Shown here: one piece after another, positions 17,975-26,709 of the stretch
Layout of the letters: every line of letters starts with the position of its first letter
Position numbering within the stretch: position 1 is the first letter of the stretch
Assembly: GCA_023150915.1 (NCBI GenBank)
Contig: JAKLKA010000041.1
Span: forward strand, 1 to 49,524
Length of the DNA: 49,524 bases
Direction of reading: 5' to 3'
From: Polyangiaceae bacterium
Lineage (GTDB): Bacteria; Myxococcota_A; Polyangia; Polyangiales; Polyangiaceae
Program-made: the position numbers and the translations under genes
Notes under the pieces: model-generated
The model's database searches: none
Told to the model about the DNA's origin: nothing
Seen by the model: only the letters and a program-made list of their open reading frames with translations

Positions 17975-19152
17975 TTGGAGCCGTCCTTCCGCGTGAGCCC
18001 ACACGCTGCCGCTGCGGTCTCGAAGCACTCTTGGAACCGGGCTTCTGCGGTCGCCTGTTTTTGGCACGCGGTGAGTTCGTCGAGCACGGATTCCCTGCAG
18101 CCAAATCCCACGAGGGTCGTACAGTCTTTGTTTCGAATGAGCGCGACCCGCTTTTCACCTGGCGATGTCGAGCTCACTTGAACCGATGCCGGACTCTGGC
18201 GAAACCAGTCGTCCACCTCGGGCAGGCGGTAGAACTCACTTCGCTCCAATGCGATGTCGGTCCCTGCTTTCGCAGGAAACCAACTCTTCGCGTAAACAGT
18301 TTCCAGGCGCCAGTAGCACGCCGTCCTCCCTGGGTTGTACAGGCTCTGCGTGGTCGGGACGCCGACAACGAGACGCGATCGAGGCGTGGGTTCGTCCGCC
18401 TCTGAGTAACCCAGCTCGTGTCTTCCCGCGCGGATCCAGAGCTCGGGTGGTGGCGCGCCGTCCGCATTCGGAGCGATGACCTGGTACCGCCGGCCATCGA
18501 TCCAGATCATGAGCGGCACCTTCGATGCATTGTCGACGCGAACGAGCGCATGCGCTTCGCGCCAGCTCACGAGAGCGACCAAGAGGCCGAGCAGGGCGCA
18601 CGCCGCGATACCAACCGCGGAGAGGCGACGAAACCGCCCTACGTCTTGGAGCGTCTTTCCTCCGCTGAGCGCCGCAAGATCATTGCCCCACTTTTCGGCC
18701 ACGCAGAACAAGACCACGCTGGCCTGACTCGATGAAACGATCTGCACTGGTGGCCATGCTTGCCCCGGGCCACCAGCCGCGAGGCGCGAAAAGAGATAGA
18801 GGAGCGTTCCAGCAGCAAGAGCGGCCGCCCCCGATGCAATTGCGATCACGGCCAGGAACCGGAGCTCGACAAAAAAGCCGACGGCGCCGGCGACCACAGA
18901 GGCCACAAGTCCGGCGACCGCGAGGTTGGTGAATTTTCGCGACCACCGGCGACCGCGCAGCCAGCAGTCCCCACAACACGGAACCGAGACAAGTGGTCCC
19001 GATCGGAAACGGCGGGACACGAGCAAACGTGTCGTTGCCGGGCTGCCGCACGCCGCGCAATCGCGCGGCAGATGTAATCGCTCCAACTCGGACGAGACGA
19101 CGATCCCACGCACGCGTTCTCGACGATAATACTCACGGTGATCGCAGTCCAC
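17971..19152 (-). CDS. Membrane protein with N-terminal zinc-ribbon-like motif
   Basis: Encodes 393 residues. The Cys pairs CAAC (32-35) and CCGDC (59-63) suggest a cytoplasmic zinc ribbon. Transmembrane segments follow at about 76-96, 98-122 and 178-198. The C-terminal 190 residues are soluble and include a Cys-rich tail (DCTTLVGFGC, ELTACQKQ, CFETAAAACG), probably outside the cytoplasm. The start codon is GTG with no clear ribosome-binding site, so the N-terminus is uncertain by a few codons. It forms an operon with the zinc-ribbon gene downstream. I recognise no family; being cargo of a mobile element next to CHAT and TIR genes, a part in a defence response is possible but unproven. Confidence 0.7.
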   Translation of the reverse strand: MDCDHREYYRRERVRGIVVSSELERLHLPRDCAACGSPATTRLLVSRRFRSGPLVSVPCCGDCWLRGRRWSRKFTNLAVAGLVASVVAGAVGFFVELRFLAVIAIASGAAALAAGTLLYLFSRLAAGGPGQAWPPVQIVSSSQASVVLFCVAEKWGNDLAALSGGKTLQDVGRFRRLSAVGIAACALLGLLVALVSWREAHALVRVDNASKVPLMIWIDGRRYQVIAPNADGAPPPELWIRAGRHELGYSEADEPTPRSRLVVGVPTTQSLYNPGRTACYWRLETVYAKSWFPAKAGTDIALERSEFYRLPEVDDWFRQSPASVQVSSTSPGEKRVALIRNKDCTTLVGFGCRESVLDELTACQKQATAEARFQECFETAAAACGLTRKDGSK

Positions 19153-19296
19153 GTCGCTGGTAAGCGTGGGGAGGTTTACAGAACGTCACCGGTTCGGAAG
19201 ACGGGGCGCGGTCGTGAGTCCCGGAAAGTCGTGGGGACCGAACTACGGGCGACCTTTCGGCCCTTCCTCACGGAAGGCAGGGTACATTCGTGCGGC

Positions 19297-19548
19297 GTGG
19301 CCTGGCCGACTTGGTGGGAGTGGGAGCTCGAGCTGACGTCGCATGTCCAGCGGCGGATGGTGGACCGCGAGTTCACCGAGGTCGAGCTCCGGCGCATGCT
19401 CGAGGTGGCGACCGCCTATCGAGACGATCCCCTCATCGAGGGGCGCTTTGTCGTCGAAACCAGGCATCGCGGTGCGGACTGGGAAGTCGTCGTCGAGCCG
19501 GATGAAGGCGACCATTGGCTTGTCGTCGTAACGGCGTATCCTTTGTGA
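19297..19548 (+). CDS. Small DUF4258-like protein
   Basis: Encodes about 83 residues. The pattern LTSHVQRRMVDREFTEVELRRML...WEVVVEPDEGDHWLVVVTAYPL matches the alpha+beta fold of DUF4258-type proteins: a helix with a His, strands with a Glu/Asp pair, and a C-terminal VVTAY strand. Such genes often lie directly before a DUF2283 gene, as here (10 bp away), and the pair resembles a toxin-antitoxin arrangement. GTG 19297 is my choice for the start; the frame is open up to 19138. Confidence 0.6.
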   Translation: MAWPTWWEWELELTSHVQRRMVDREFTEVELRRMLEVATAYRDDPLIEGRFVVETRHRGADWEVVVEPDEGDHWLVVVTAYPL

Positions 19549-19558
19549 GCAAGGTCCG

Positions 19559-19828
19559 ATGAAGCAGCGATATCTGGAGGTCACCTACCGCAAGGGCAAG
19601 CCGCTCGCTGCGTACTTGTACCTGCCGCGAGAGGTTGGGGCCCGCGCGGCGCGAACCGAGGATGGCGGACCGGGGCTCCGAGTCGACTACGACGCGAGTG
19701 GCAAGCCCATCGGCCTCGAGATCACAGCGCCCTCGGCTGTAACCATCGCGGACGTGAACGCCGTCCTGACCAGGATTGGCGTCGCGGAGCTCGCCGCCGA
19801 GGATTGGGCGCCGCTGCGCGCGGCCTGA
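19559..19828 (+). CDS. DUF2283-like small protein
   Basis: Encodes 89 residues. YLEVTYRKGKPLAAYLYLPRE...GLRVDYDASGKPIGLEITAPS is the DUF2283 signature: a compact beta-rich fold around DYDxxGxxxGLEI. It follows the DUF4258-like gene by 10 bp, and such pairs are proposed to be toxin-antitoxin modules; this is family knowledge, not shown here. A close paralogue (most residues identical) lies at 40710-40979 in the third element stub, so the gene appears to belong to the conserved part of this element family. Confidence 0.75.
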   Translation: MKQRYLEVTYRKGKPLAAYLYLPREVGARAARTEDGGPGLRVDYDASGKPIGLEITAPSAVTIADVNAVLTRIGVAELAAEDWAPLRAA

Positions 19829-19888
19829 TCCACACTGCAGCGCGTACCCCGCAGCAGGATTGGTGCAAGCGTCGGTCGCCGAAAGACG

Positions 19889-22633
19889 TCACCAGAGCGC
19901 GCGACCACTCACCACGGTTGCTGTCGCATCACCGTAGAAACAATACGCGAGCACGCTGTCCCGTTCGCGCCATCGCTTCGCACGGGAGCGACGCATCGCG
20001 CCTGCGATCGGGAGGCCCTCAAGTGTCGAGCGTACAACGTCGACAACGAACTCGCGTGAGTGCGAATCAACCGTCTGCCAGAGCGGTGCGACGAAAGCAC
20101 TACATCCGCTTCGTTGGATGCTTTCTTCCCAACCTCCGAAGACTCGAATGGCGCGACGACCATCACCCACCTCGCAGGCGCTCAGCACGATGAGAGTCCT
20201 TTCCAGCTTTCCTTCGGCCGCGGCCTCGAAGGCAAGGGCAGTGACGACGCCATCGTCGAGGTCAATTGCCGAGCAGAAAGGTGCCTGTTTGATGCATTGG
20301 CCATGCCCGGCGAAGTGGAGGATTCCTCCGCCGGTGGTCGCGAGCCGGCGCACGCAAGCAAGGAAGTTTTGTTTCGTCGCAGGGAGAATCATCTCGGCTC
20401 CAAGACCTTGTAGGTGACTGGATTCCTCCTGCGCTTCCGGTAACTCCCGCGGCTCGGGGTACGACGGCGCCATGGTGAGAAACGTGTCACCATTGATCGA
20501 GGAAGCCAGCGCACCCTCGTGCTCAACCGACCAACGCGCAACATCACACAAGACGTGCATCGGCACGCGAACACCGTCGCGATCCCGAATGGTCATCAAT
20601 TCCCAGGGGACATCGCTGCGATCGACCAGAAGCTGAATCGCGGGATTCGCGCGAGCGCCTAGCACCGCCGAGAGCGCCGCGGTCAGTTCGGGCGGAGCCA
20701 ACTTCGCGATTCGATCGCCAATTGCCAGAGCCACCTCCGGCCATTCCTCCGAACCCGCATCGATGAACTCCTGAAAGGCCGCGTCGAAGATCACGACCGC
20801 ACCTTCGTCGAGCCGACTGGTTCCATGAAGGCGCAGACTGTGCTGCCCAATTGCAGTTCGGATCTGAGGACCAAGAACGAAGTGCCAAGCCAGCGAAGAT
20901 TCGCCGGTCCGCGCAACTGCAATGCAAAGGTCAGGCGAGCGAGCCTCAGAATCCACTAGAACTTGGCCCGTCGCTGCAACGGGCTGGCTCGCCTCGAGTC
21001 GGTAGCCGAGTGATCCGCAAAATCGTCCCTCGTGCATGAAGAGTGCGCGGACTGCGACTGCTTCGGGGAGAACACCAGAAGCGACGAATAGTTTGAAGGT
21101 GCACGAGCCTCTGCGTGACGCGCGTCCAATGACGAGCTCGATTTCTGCCTTCTCCGCCAAGCCGCCGGACACGCACAGCAACACATTGACGCGCAACTCG
21201 TCCCAGTCCGGTGCCAAGTCTCGCACTACGACACCGCCCTCGTCGTCCAGCGTCAGCGTGATCGCGACATCAAACCAAGTGTCAACCGGAGCGACTTCAG
21301 GGCCCTCGGCTGCGGCGAAGAACCGAGCTGTCTGGTTCTCCTGCTCCTGGTGGCTAGGTGATGTGAGGGGAACGTCGTCTGGGTCGCCCCCGCCGCCCCA
21401 TGTTGGAATAGCGGCACCTACTCTGTTGTAGCGAAGGTAGTACTCGACAAACTCGGCGGCGAGCCTTCGCCGCCTTGACGAAGGCTCCTGCACAACACGC
21501 GAAACCTCGCGCATGAGCGCAGCTAGATCGTCACTGTATGCGGCGGCAGCTGCTGCCTGAAGCTGGACCGCACGATCGGCCTCTTCGTGTAGGAAGACCT
21601 CGAGAAGCCCGGGAAAGTCTGGCTCGAACCTCCCCAGCGACCAAATGGGCATCGCGGACAGCATTCCGCCGTCCAAGAGGAATTCGAATTCCGGGTGGCG
21701 ATAGCCGATACGCTCGCGGAGGATGTGCGTAGCGACAAGCCCGGCTAACCTTGGGTTCATTCTCGACAGCCAAACGGTGTTCGGCCATTCCGCTGGCGGT
21801 GGGTCGTGCTGATCCAACCAGGGGCTCTGGGTTAGCCACGCACGACCCACCGCGTCCGCTTGCTCCGATGTCAGGACATCCATCACTGGTTCCTCCTGAA
21901 CGGAGTCGGCCTGTTCGTCTTGTGCGGTTAGAGGCAATTCAGGGGCGGCGCGAGCAGCTGCGAGAATCGCGTCCCGCAAGCGACTCGGTGGGGCCGATTG
22001 GTCCAACTCCTGCAACACTCCCGCTGGAAGCCGACGAGCAGCCTCTCTGAGGTTGGCGTGCCGAGGATCCTCGCATCCTTCGCCGTCGGTGAGCTTCAGG
22101 TCGGCGAGAGTGAGACCAACGAGCGCTTCCATCAGTTGCCTTGCGTCGCCCGATCGACCCAAGGCGAACGCAAGCCAGAATCGCACGGTGACGTCCGCTT
22201 CAGCATCATGCAACTCGCGTATCATCGACTTTGGTGCGGGTGTTTGTGACAAACTCAGGAGGCGCGCAGCGCAGAGTCGGCGGGGTTCTTTCCATGCCCA
22301 CTCATCCCAACCGTCTTCAGCGGTTACGGCGGATTTCGGCTCGTCTGCGCGATGTAATTCCGCGAGGCACATCGTGGACAAGGAACGGCGTGCGGAGCTC
22401 AGTGGCACCGACGAGAGCGCCGCGAGCAATTCGGCAACGTATCGATCGCCAATGTGCTCGCGGTCCGCGAGCACGACCTGCAACGCACTGCCTACGCTCC
22501 TCCAACCAGTGAGGGTGAGTGGCAGGCGAACGCTTGCGCGAGCGAAAGCTACTGCCTCCTCATCGCGTGCGTGCGACAGCGCAGCCAAGAACGCGGCCAT
22601 GGAGTCTGCCTCGAGGGCGATGCTGACGGCCAT
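19889..22633 (-). CDS. CHAT-domain protein with HEAT-like N-terminal region
   Basis: Encodes 914 residues. The C-terminal domain is a CHAT (caspase-like) peptidase fold. It shows DVPWELMTI (about 680), then the catalytic His777 in HFAGHGQ and Cys820 in VLSACEVGDG, followed by APLWQTVD. The N-terminal 430 residues are helical hairpins, HEAT- or TPR-like, and the middle (about 480-640) is beta-rich. CHAT proteins act as proteases in bacterial immunity, for example as the partner of type III-E CRISPR effectors or as gasdermin activators. No CRISPR or gasdermin gene is nearby. The start at ATG 22633 is chosen because the frame upstream only reads through intergenic and antisense-integrase sequence. 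Confidence 0.85.
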   Translation of the reverse strand: MAVSIALEADSMAAFLAALSHARDEEAVAFARASVRLPLTLTGWRSVGSALQVVLADREHIGDRYVAELLAALSSVPLSSARRSLSTMCLAELHRADEPKSAVTAEDGWDEWAWKEPRRLCAARLLSLSQTPAPKSMIRELHDAEADVTVRFWLAFALGRSGDARQLMEALVGLTLADLKLTDGEGCEDPRHANLREAARRLPAGVLQELDQSAPPSRLRDAILAAARAAPELPLTAQDEQADSVQEEPVMDVLTSEQADAVGRAWLTQSPWLDQHDPPPAEWPNTVWLSRMNPRLAGLVATHILRERIGYRHPEFEFLLDGGMLSAMPIWSLGRFEPDFPGLLEVFLHEEADRAVQLQAAAAAAYSDDLAALMREVSRVVQEPSSRRRRLAAEFVEYYLRYNRVGAAIPTWGGGGDPDDVPLTSPSHQEQENQTARFFAAAEGPEVAPVDTWFDVAITLTLDDEGGVVVRDLAPDWDELRVNVLLCVSGGLAEKAEIELVIGRASRRGSCTFKLFVASGVLPEAVAVRALFMHEGRFCGSLGYRLEASQPVAATGQVLVDSEARSPDLCIAVARTGESSLAWHFVLGPQIRTAIGQHSLRLHGTSRLDEGAVVIFDAAFQEFIDAGSEEWPEVALAIGDRIAKLAPPELTAALSAVLGARANPAIQLLVDRSDVPWELMTIRDRDGVRVPMHVLCDVARWSVEHEGALASSINGDTFLTMAPSYPEPRELPEAQEESSHLQGLGAEMILPATKQNFLACVRRLATTGGGILHFAGHGQCIKQAPFCSAIDLDDGVVTALAFEAAAEGKLERTLIVLSACEVGDGRRAIRVFGGWEESIQRSGCSAFVAPLWQTVDSHSREFVVDVVRSTLEGLPIAGAMRRSRAKRWRERDSVLAYCFYGDATATVVSGRALW

Positions 22634-22884
22634 TAGGGTCGTGCAGTGTACGCTGGTCCAAGCTTGTGAGCCACGCGCGGAGGCACGCTGGCAGAGACGC
22701 CGAGCAAGGCGGAAGCCGATGGTTGCGGGGATGGGTTGTTCGTCGCGTACCGGGGAAGCCCAGTCGCCGGAGTCGCCGCGTTTCGCCTCATCGCTGACTA
22801 TCTCGTGCGCCTCCACCGGCCTGGGAACTGGAAAGGCGCGATTGGGGCGTGTGTGGACAGTTCGTGGACCTGGCGCCGTGCGCT

Positions 22885-23997
22885 CTATGCGGCCTTCCCA
22901 AAATCGTCCGAAGCCGTTTCCCAAACAGTGTGCGAACAGTCCTTGACCACCAGCAACACCCGCTCTGCGGCCGCACGATTCGGGCGCGCGTACTTGTTCG
23001 TCGTCGTGATCTGCTTGTGCCCGAGCAAGTACGCCACTCCCACCAGGTTGCCCGACTCCGCCCATTGCGTCGCCCGGGCGTGACGCAGGTCGTACCCCGC
23101 GAACGTCTTCGCCTTCTCGGGCGGCAGGGTGACCGCCGCAGCCTTCTCGAGCTGGTCGCGGTAATCGTGCTTGCCGAAGATGATCCCCGCCTCTGGGCAT
23201 ACGGACTCGAGAGCGCCGCGAGCGGCCTCGGTGAGCGGCAACTCCCGCCCGAACCGCACCTTGTCGATCTCGTCAGTGACGACCAGCACCGAGCTGCCGC
23301 GGACGAAGTTCTCTGGCACCGAGAGCCGATCAATGGTCTTTGGTCGGAGCGCGGTCTCGAAGGCGAAGCGGAATCGAGCGCGCACCGGGAACGGGTCGAC
23401 CTTCTTGCTCGCCGACCATTCCGGCAGCGCGGCGATGACCGCCAGCGCTTCTTCGGCGGAGAGGGGAGTGGGGTTCGAGCGGCGCGGCAGCCTGAACGGA
23501 GTTCCGGTCGCTCGCTTCGCTAGTGGCGGGACGCGAGGCGCGCGGGTGAGCATGCTCTGTTCCTCGCACCATCCCACGAACCGCCGAAGCGCGCTGAGCT
23601 CCTTCTGGACCGTCGGTCGCTTCACCGAGCCGAGTCGTTCTCGCGCATACCGCGCGCACGACGCATCCGTGATCTGCCCGAAGGTGCCGAAGAAGGCCTC
23701 GAAGTGCCGCACGTACACCATGAGCGTGGCGACGGTGCCTTCGTCGAGCTCGCGCTCGACGTCGGCGAGCCACAGCGCTGCGACATCCGCCACCGGCGAC
23801 TGCGGGTCCGCCGCCTTCACCCGGACTGGCGGCTTGCCGGTGTGATACTCGGCGTACAGCTTCGCGGCACGCTCCGCAGCTTCTTCAGGATCTCCCGAGC
23901 CCGTGGGGAGCTCAACCCGCTGACCGTCGTGGGTGAAGCGCACGAAGTAGCGGTTCCAGTGCTTGCGAAGTCTCCAACCCTGCTTCGGTCGAGCCAT
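22885..23997 (-). CDS. int: Tyrosine recombinase (integrase of element 1)
   Basis: Encodes 370 residues. An N-terminal arm-type domain (WNRYFVRFTHDGQRVELPTG) and a SAM-like core-binding domain (about 70-160) precede the catalytic domain. Catalytic residues are Arg218 (ALRPKT), Arg305 and His306 (YDLRHARAT, Tyr in place of the usual first His), His327 (LGHKQI) and nucleophile Tyr336 (NKYAR). It should integrate and excise the element at the tRNA-Leu 3' end. It lies in the middle of the element rather than at its end, about 3 kb from the right att. A fragment with 87 of 89 identical bases is found at 41011-41099. The excisionase-like gene overlaps its 5' end in another frame. Confidence 0.93.
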   Translation of the reverse strand: MARPKQGWRLRKHWNRYFVRFTHDGQRVELPTGSGDPEEAAERAAKLYAEYHTGKPPVRVKAADPQSPVADVAALWLADVERELDEGTVATLMVYVRHFEAFFGTFGQITDASCARYARERLGSVKRPTVQKELSALRRFVGWCEEQSMLTRAPRVPPLAKRATGTPFRLPRRSNPTPLSAEEALAVIAALPEWSASKKVDPFPVRARFRFAFETALRPKTIDRLSVPENFVRGSSVLVVTDEIDKVRFGRELPLTEAARGALESVCPEAGIIFGKHDYRDQLEKAAAVTLPPEKAKTFAGYDLRHARATQWAESGNLVGVAYLLGHKQITTTNKYARPNRAAAERVLLVVKDCSHTVWETASDDFGKAA

Positions 23998-24245
23998 GTG
24001 TCCAGGTCTGCCTTTCGAAAAAGCGGTTTGCGCCCGACGCGATGCTCCGGGACGAGAGCGCGGACGTGGGTGTCGAACGCCCGGACGCTGATCCGGAGGT
24101 ATCGGGCAGCCTCGACGCGCGTCAGGATGGCGTGGCCGTTGCCGGCGCTGGTCTCCTCACGGCACCAAAGCAGGCGTATCGCGCTGGAAGGCGCCCGGCC
24201 GCGAAGCCATGGCCTGCGCAAGCGTTCGGCTGCTATCCCCATCAT
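23817..24245 (-). CDS. Excisionase-like helix-turn-helix protein
   Basis: Encodes about 142 residues. The core LTRVEAARYLRISVRAFDTHVRALVPEHRVGRKPLFRKADLDTWLD is an AlpA/Xis-type winged helix-turn-helix. The last 60 residues are read in a different frame from the integrase gene, which starts inside the final helix codons, so the two genes overlap by 181 bp. The tail is low in complexity and probably has no function. The start is not certain: ATG 24245 is inside a 17-bp palindrome, and GTG 24254 is also possible. It likely directs excision or represses its own promoter. Confidence 0.65.
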   Translation of the reverse strand: MMGIAAERLRRPWLRGRAPSSAIRLLWCREETSAGNGHAILTRVEAARYLRISVRAFDTHVRALVPEHRVGRKPLFRKADLDTWLDRSRVGDFASTGTATSCASPTTVSGLSSPRAREILKKLRSVPRSCTPSITPASRQSG

Positions 24246-24260
24246 ACTGGTCACCAGTAT
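24244..24260. promoter_or_regulatory. Palindromic operator between divergent genes
   Basis: ATACTGGTCACCAGTAT has perfect 8-bp arms around one centre base. It overlaps the start of the leftward excisionase-like gene and lies 41 bp before the rightward ribbon-helix-helix gene. Position and symmetry suggest a dimeric repressor site, with either neighbouring DNA-binding protein as candidate. Confidence 0.65.
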
Positions 24261-24301
24261 AGTGGTTGAGATTAGCCAGTCAAGTGGATAGAACAGTGGT
24301 C

Positions 24302-24541
24302 ATGGCGAAGAAGCGCGCACCGAGAATCGACGTCGACATCAGCGCCCCCGCGCCTACGAAGACCCGACTCTACGTGGACGAGGACGTTGCCAACGTGCTG
24401 CGCAAGGTCGCGCGTGCCGAGCGCATGGAGCTCGGCCCTTTCATCGAGATGCTGCTCCGGCATTGGCTCGCGCACGAACGGCCTCAGTGGAAGGTGATCG
24501 GGGCTGAACACGATCGGGGTGCTGGTGTCCGTGGTCGCTAG
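24302..24541 (+). CDS. Ribbon-helix-helix-like small protein
   Basis: Encodes 79 residues. TRLYVDEDVANVLRKVARAERMELGPFIEMLLRHWLAHE reads as one strand followed by two helices, the layout of CopG/Arc-type DNA-binding proteins. A basic N-terminus (MAKKRAPR) precedes it. It is divergent from the excisionase-like gene across a perfect palindrome, so autoregulation is plausible. A frameshifted remnant of the same gene lies at 26710-26800 near the right border of the element. Confidence 0.68.
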   Translation: MAKKRAPRIDVDISAPAPTKTRLYVDEDVANVLRKVARAERMELGPFIEMLLRHWLAHERPQWKVIGAEHDRGAGVRGR

Positions 24542-24819
24542 GTCGCCGTGTCCTGCTCGACATTGAGGTCGGCACCGCCGACGCAGCGTTTGATCAATGG
24601 TCGTGCGGACCGCGCTCGCCGCCGTAGCGCAGCGGCAAACCGACAACTCACGAGCCGAACCCCCAGGGAGTCCTCCGCCGACGTGGAATGGGAACATCCG
24701 CCGCAAGTGTGCCGAATCGGGACCCGGCACGCCTAGCTGATTACTGAAGTGCCTTCGTGCGTGCCTTGCCTGGGGGCATCTGAGAGCGTGTGGCTCTCCT
24801 TTCGGATAAGATCGGGCTC
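24542..24819. other. Intergenic stretch before the TIR gene
   Basis: About 280 bp without a convincing gene on either strand. It must contain the promoter of the TIR-TPR gene; no clear -35/-10 pair, repeat or hairpin stands out. Confidence 0.5.
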
Positions 24820-26637
24820 ATGGCCGAAGTCGAACCTGGGGCTGCACCCGACGTGCGGGAACACGCCGAATCGGATCCACTTGCTGCGCTTGGGGCCGAC
24901 AAGGATTCGTCAGGTGCCGGTGTCGGTGACGAGCTGGACACCGAAGCCCCGGAGTGCGAGCCGCCGCGCACCAAAGTCGACATTTTTGTCTCGTACAGAG
25001 TGATTCCAGATGAACGAAAAGCAGAGGCGCTCAAGCGGCTTATCCAAACGAGCCTCAAGCCGACACCGAACGTGTTCGTCGCCAGTGTGGGGGGCGTCAA
25101 GCCTGCGAACATCGGACTCAAACCGCAACTCCAGAAAGCGGTCACTTCTGCAGGGGCCGTCGTCGCTCTGATTACCCCTGAGTCGAAGGAACGGGAATGG
25201 CTGGTTTTTGAAGCTGGCGCGGCCTGGGGCCGCGAGCAGGTGTACGCGCCCGTTCTCTTGGGTGTGGAGCCACATGAGCTCGGTGTGACGATCGCCGACA
25301 ATGTCGCAACCAAAGCATCGGATCGAGAGCAGATGGATCGTTTGATCCAGGCGCTCGGTGAAGAGCTCGGGCTGGCACGACGCGGTTCATTTGCGAACCG
25401 CTACCGGGCCTTCGAAAGGCAGCTGAAGCTGATCGCTGAGCCTCAAGCTGAAGCAGTCGATGACAGCGATGCAATTGACCGAGTCTTCCGGTTGCGTGCG
25501 TCCGGCGAAAGAGAAAAGGCAGAGGAGCTACTCAAGTCCCTGGTTGAGCAGACGAACGACGACGAGCGAAAAGCCCACCTGTTAGGCCTTGGTGTCGTTC
25601 TCAACCACAAGAAAGACGGAGAAATTCGCGCTGGCCTCGAGAAGTTGCCGGACACCGTCAAGGGGACATCGTCATACAACTACTGGCTGTCAACGACAGC
25701 AGACAGTGAACAGCAGAAGCTCAAGTTCGTGGAACGGATGATCGAGGTCGAAAAGAACGCAGGAAAGCCGAATGCGTTTTCGATCGCGCTCCGCGGTGAA
25801 ATTCTCATCAAGACGGGCCGTTTGGCCGAAGGCGTTGAACTCCTTACGACCTCTCTGGCTGATCAGACGCGGAGGAGACGATTTCTCCTCATTGAACCGC
25901 TGATTCGTCACGGCAACCTCGGTGCTGTCGCTCGGTTGGTCGCTTTGGCAACGGGTCCCACGCGCGGGGATGGAGTCTTGTTCCGCGAGCTAGCGGACGT
26001 CGCCATCGAACACGGCTGGCACGCGTTGGCGATCTTTGCCGCACAGCGTGCGCAGGGCGATGCCGACAATGGGACGTCGCGAAACAACCTGGGACGGGCA
26101 TACGCAGGACCAGATCTACGGTCCTTGGCATACGAGTCCTTCAAGGCCGCAGCCGCCGCGGGTGTTTCAGTTGGAAGAGTCAATATGGCGAATCAGGTTC
26201 TGTACGGCGCGGTTCCGTCGATTGCCCTTGAATTCTTGCGCGATCACCAGGGCGAATTTGATGCATCTGATCCATCGTACCCGTTCCAAATTCGGTGTCG
26301 GGCCGAAGAGGCCGTCGCCGACCAGCGCAAGAAGGCGAGCGAGTACAGGGACCGCGGTGCGCTTACACTCGCGATGCTCGGCGAGTTGGCCGAGCAAGCC
26401 ATAGGTAAGCCATCGATCACCGCGGATGGTCTGAGGGTCGTGCTCGCGGACGGCAGAAGATATGACCTGCAGCGAATCCAACCCTTTCCGAACGCGTGGA
26501 TGGCCAGCGGTGCGCCGGCTAGCGTCTTTGTGAGCGATGCTGATGAGCCACGCTTGAGGGGTATGGTTGCAGACCTAACGGGCGCCGAAGATCCATCGTG
26601 GATTAGTGCTTCTGAGATTTCGCACGAGGTGGTCTAA
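24820..26637 (+). CDS. TIR-domain protein with TPR-like C-terminal region
   Basis: Encodes 605 residues. After an acidic, probably flexible first 50 residues comes a TIR domain (about 52-185): VDIFVSYR (strand A), then VVALITPES and WLVFEAGAAWG. Glu131 in that last motif is the position of the catalytic glutamate in NAD-cleaving TIR proteins. The remaining 400 residues are TPR/Sel1-like helical repeats (for example GRLAEGVELL, SLAYESFKAAAAAG). Bacterial TIR-TPR proteins are often abortive-infection effectors that deplete NAD+, with the repeats sensing infection. ATG 24820 is preferred over GTG 24790 because GGATAAG precedes it. GC and codon use are lower than in core genes, a sign of transfer. 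Confidence 0.87.
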   Translation: MAEVEPGAAPDVREHAESDPLAALGADKDSSGAGVGDELDTEAPECEPPRTKVDIFVSYRVIPDERKAEALKRLIQTSLKPTPNVFVASVGGVKPANIGLKPQLQKAVTSAGAVVALITPESKEREWLVFEAGAAWGREQVYAPVLLGVEPHELGVTIADNVATKASDREQMDRLIQALGEELGLARRGSFANRYRAFERQLKLIAEPQAEAVDDSDAIDRVFRLRASGEREKAEELLKSLVEQTNDDERKAHLLGLGVVLNHKKDGEIRAGLEKLPDTVKGTSSYNYWLSTTADSEQQKLKFVERMIEVEKNAGKPNAFSIALRGEILIKTGRLAEGVELLTTSLADQTRRRRFLLIEPLIRHGNLGAVARLVALATGPTRGDGVLFRELADVAIEHGWHALAIFAAQRAQGDADNGTSRNNLGRAYAGPDLRSLAYESFKAAAAAGVSVGRVNMANQVLYGAVPSIALEFLRDHQGEFDASDPSYPFQIRCRAEEAVADQRKKASEYRDRGALTLAMLGELAEQAIGKPSITADGLRVVLADGRRYDLQRIQPFPNAWMASGAPASVFVSDADEPRLRGMVADLTGAEDPSWISASEISHEVV

Positions 26638-26709
26638 GCATGCGTACGGGAGGGCCGAAAGCCCTGAGCGACCGCTCGTCGCGTGTTGTTCCCGTCCCAC
26701 GCCTCAAGG

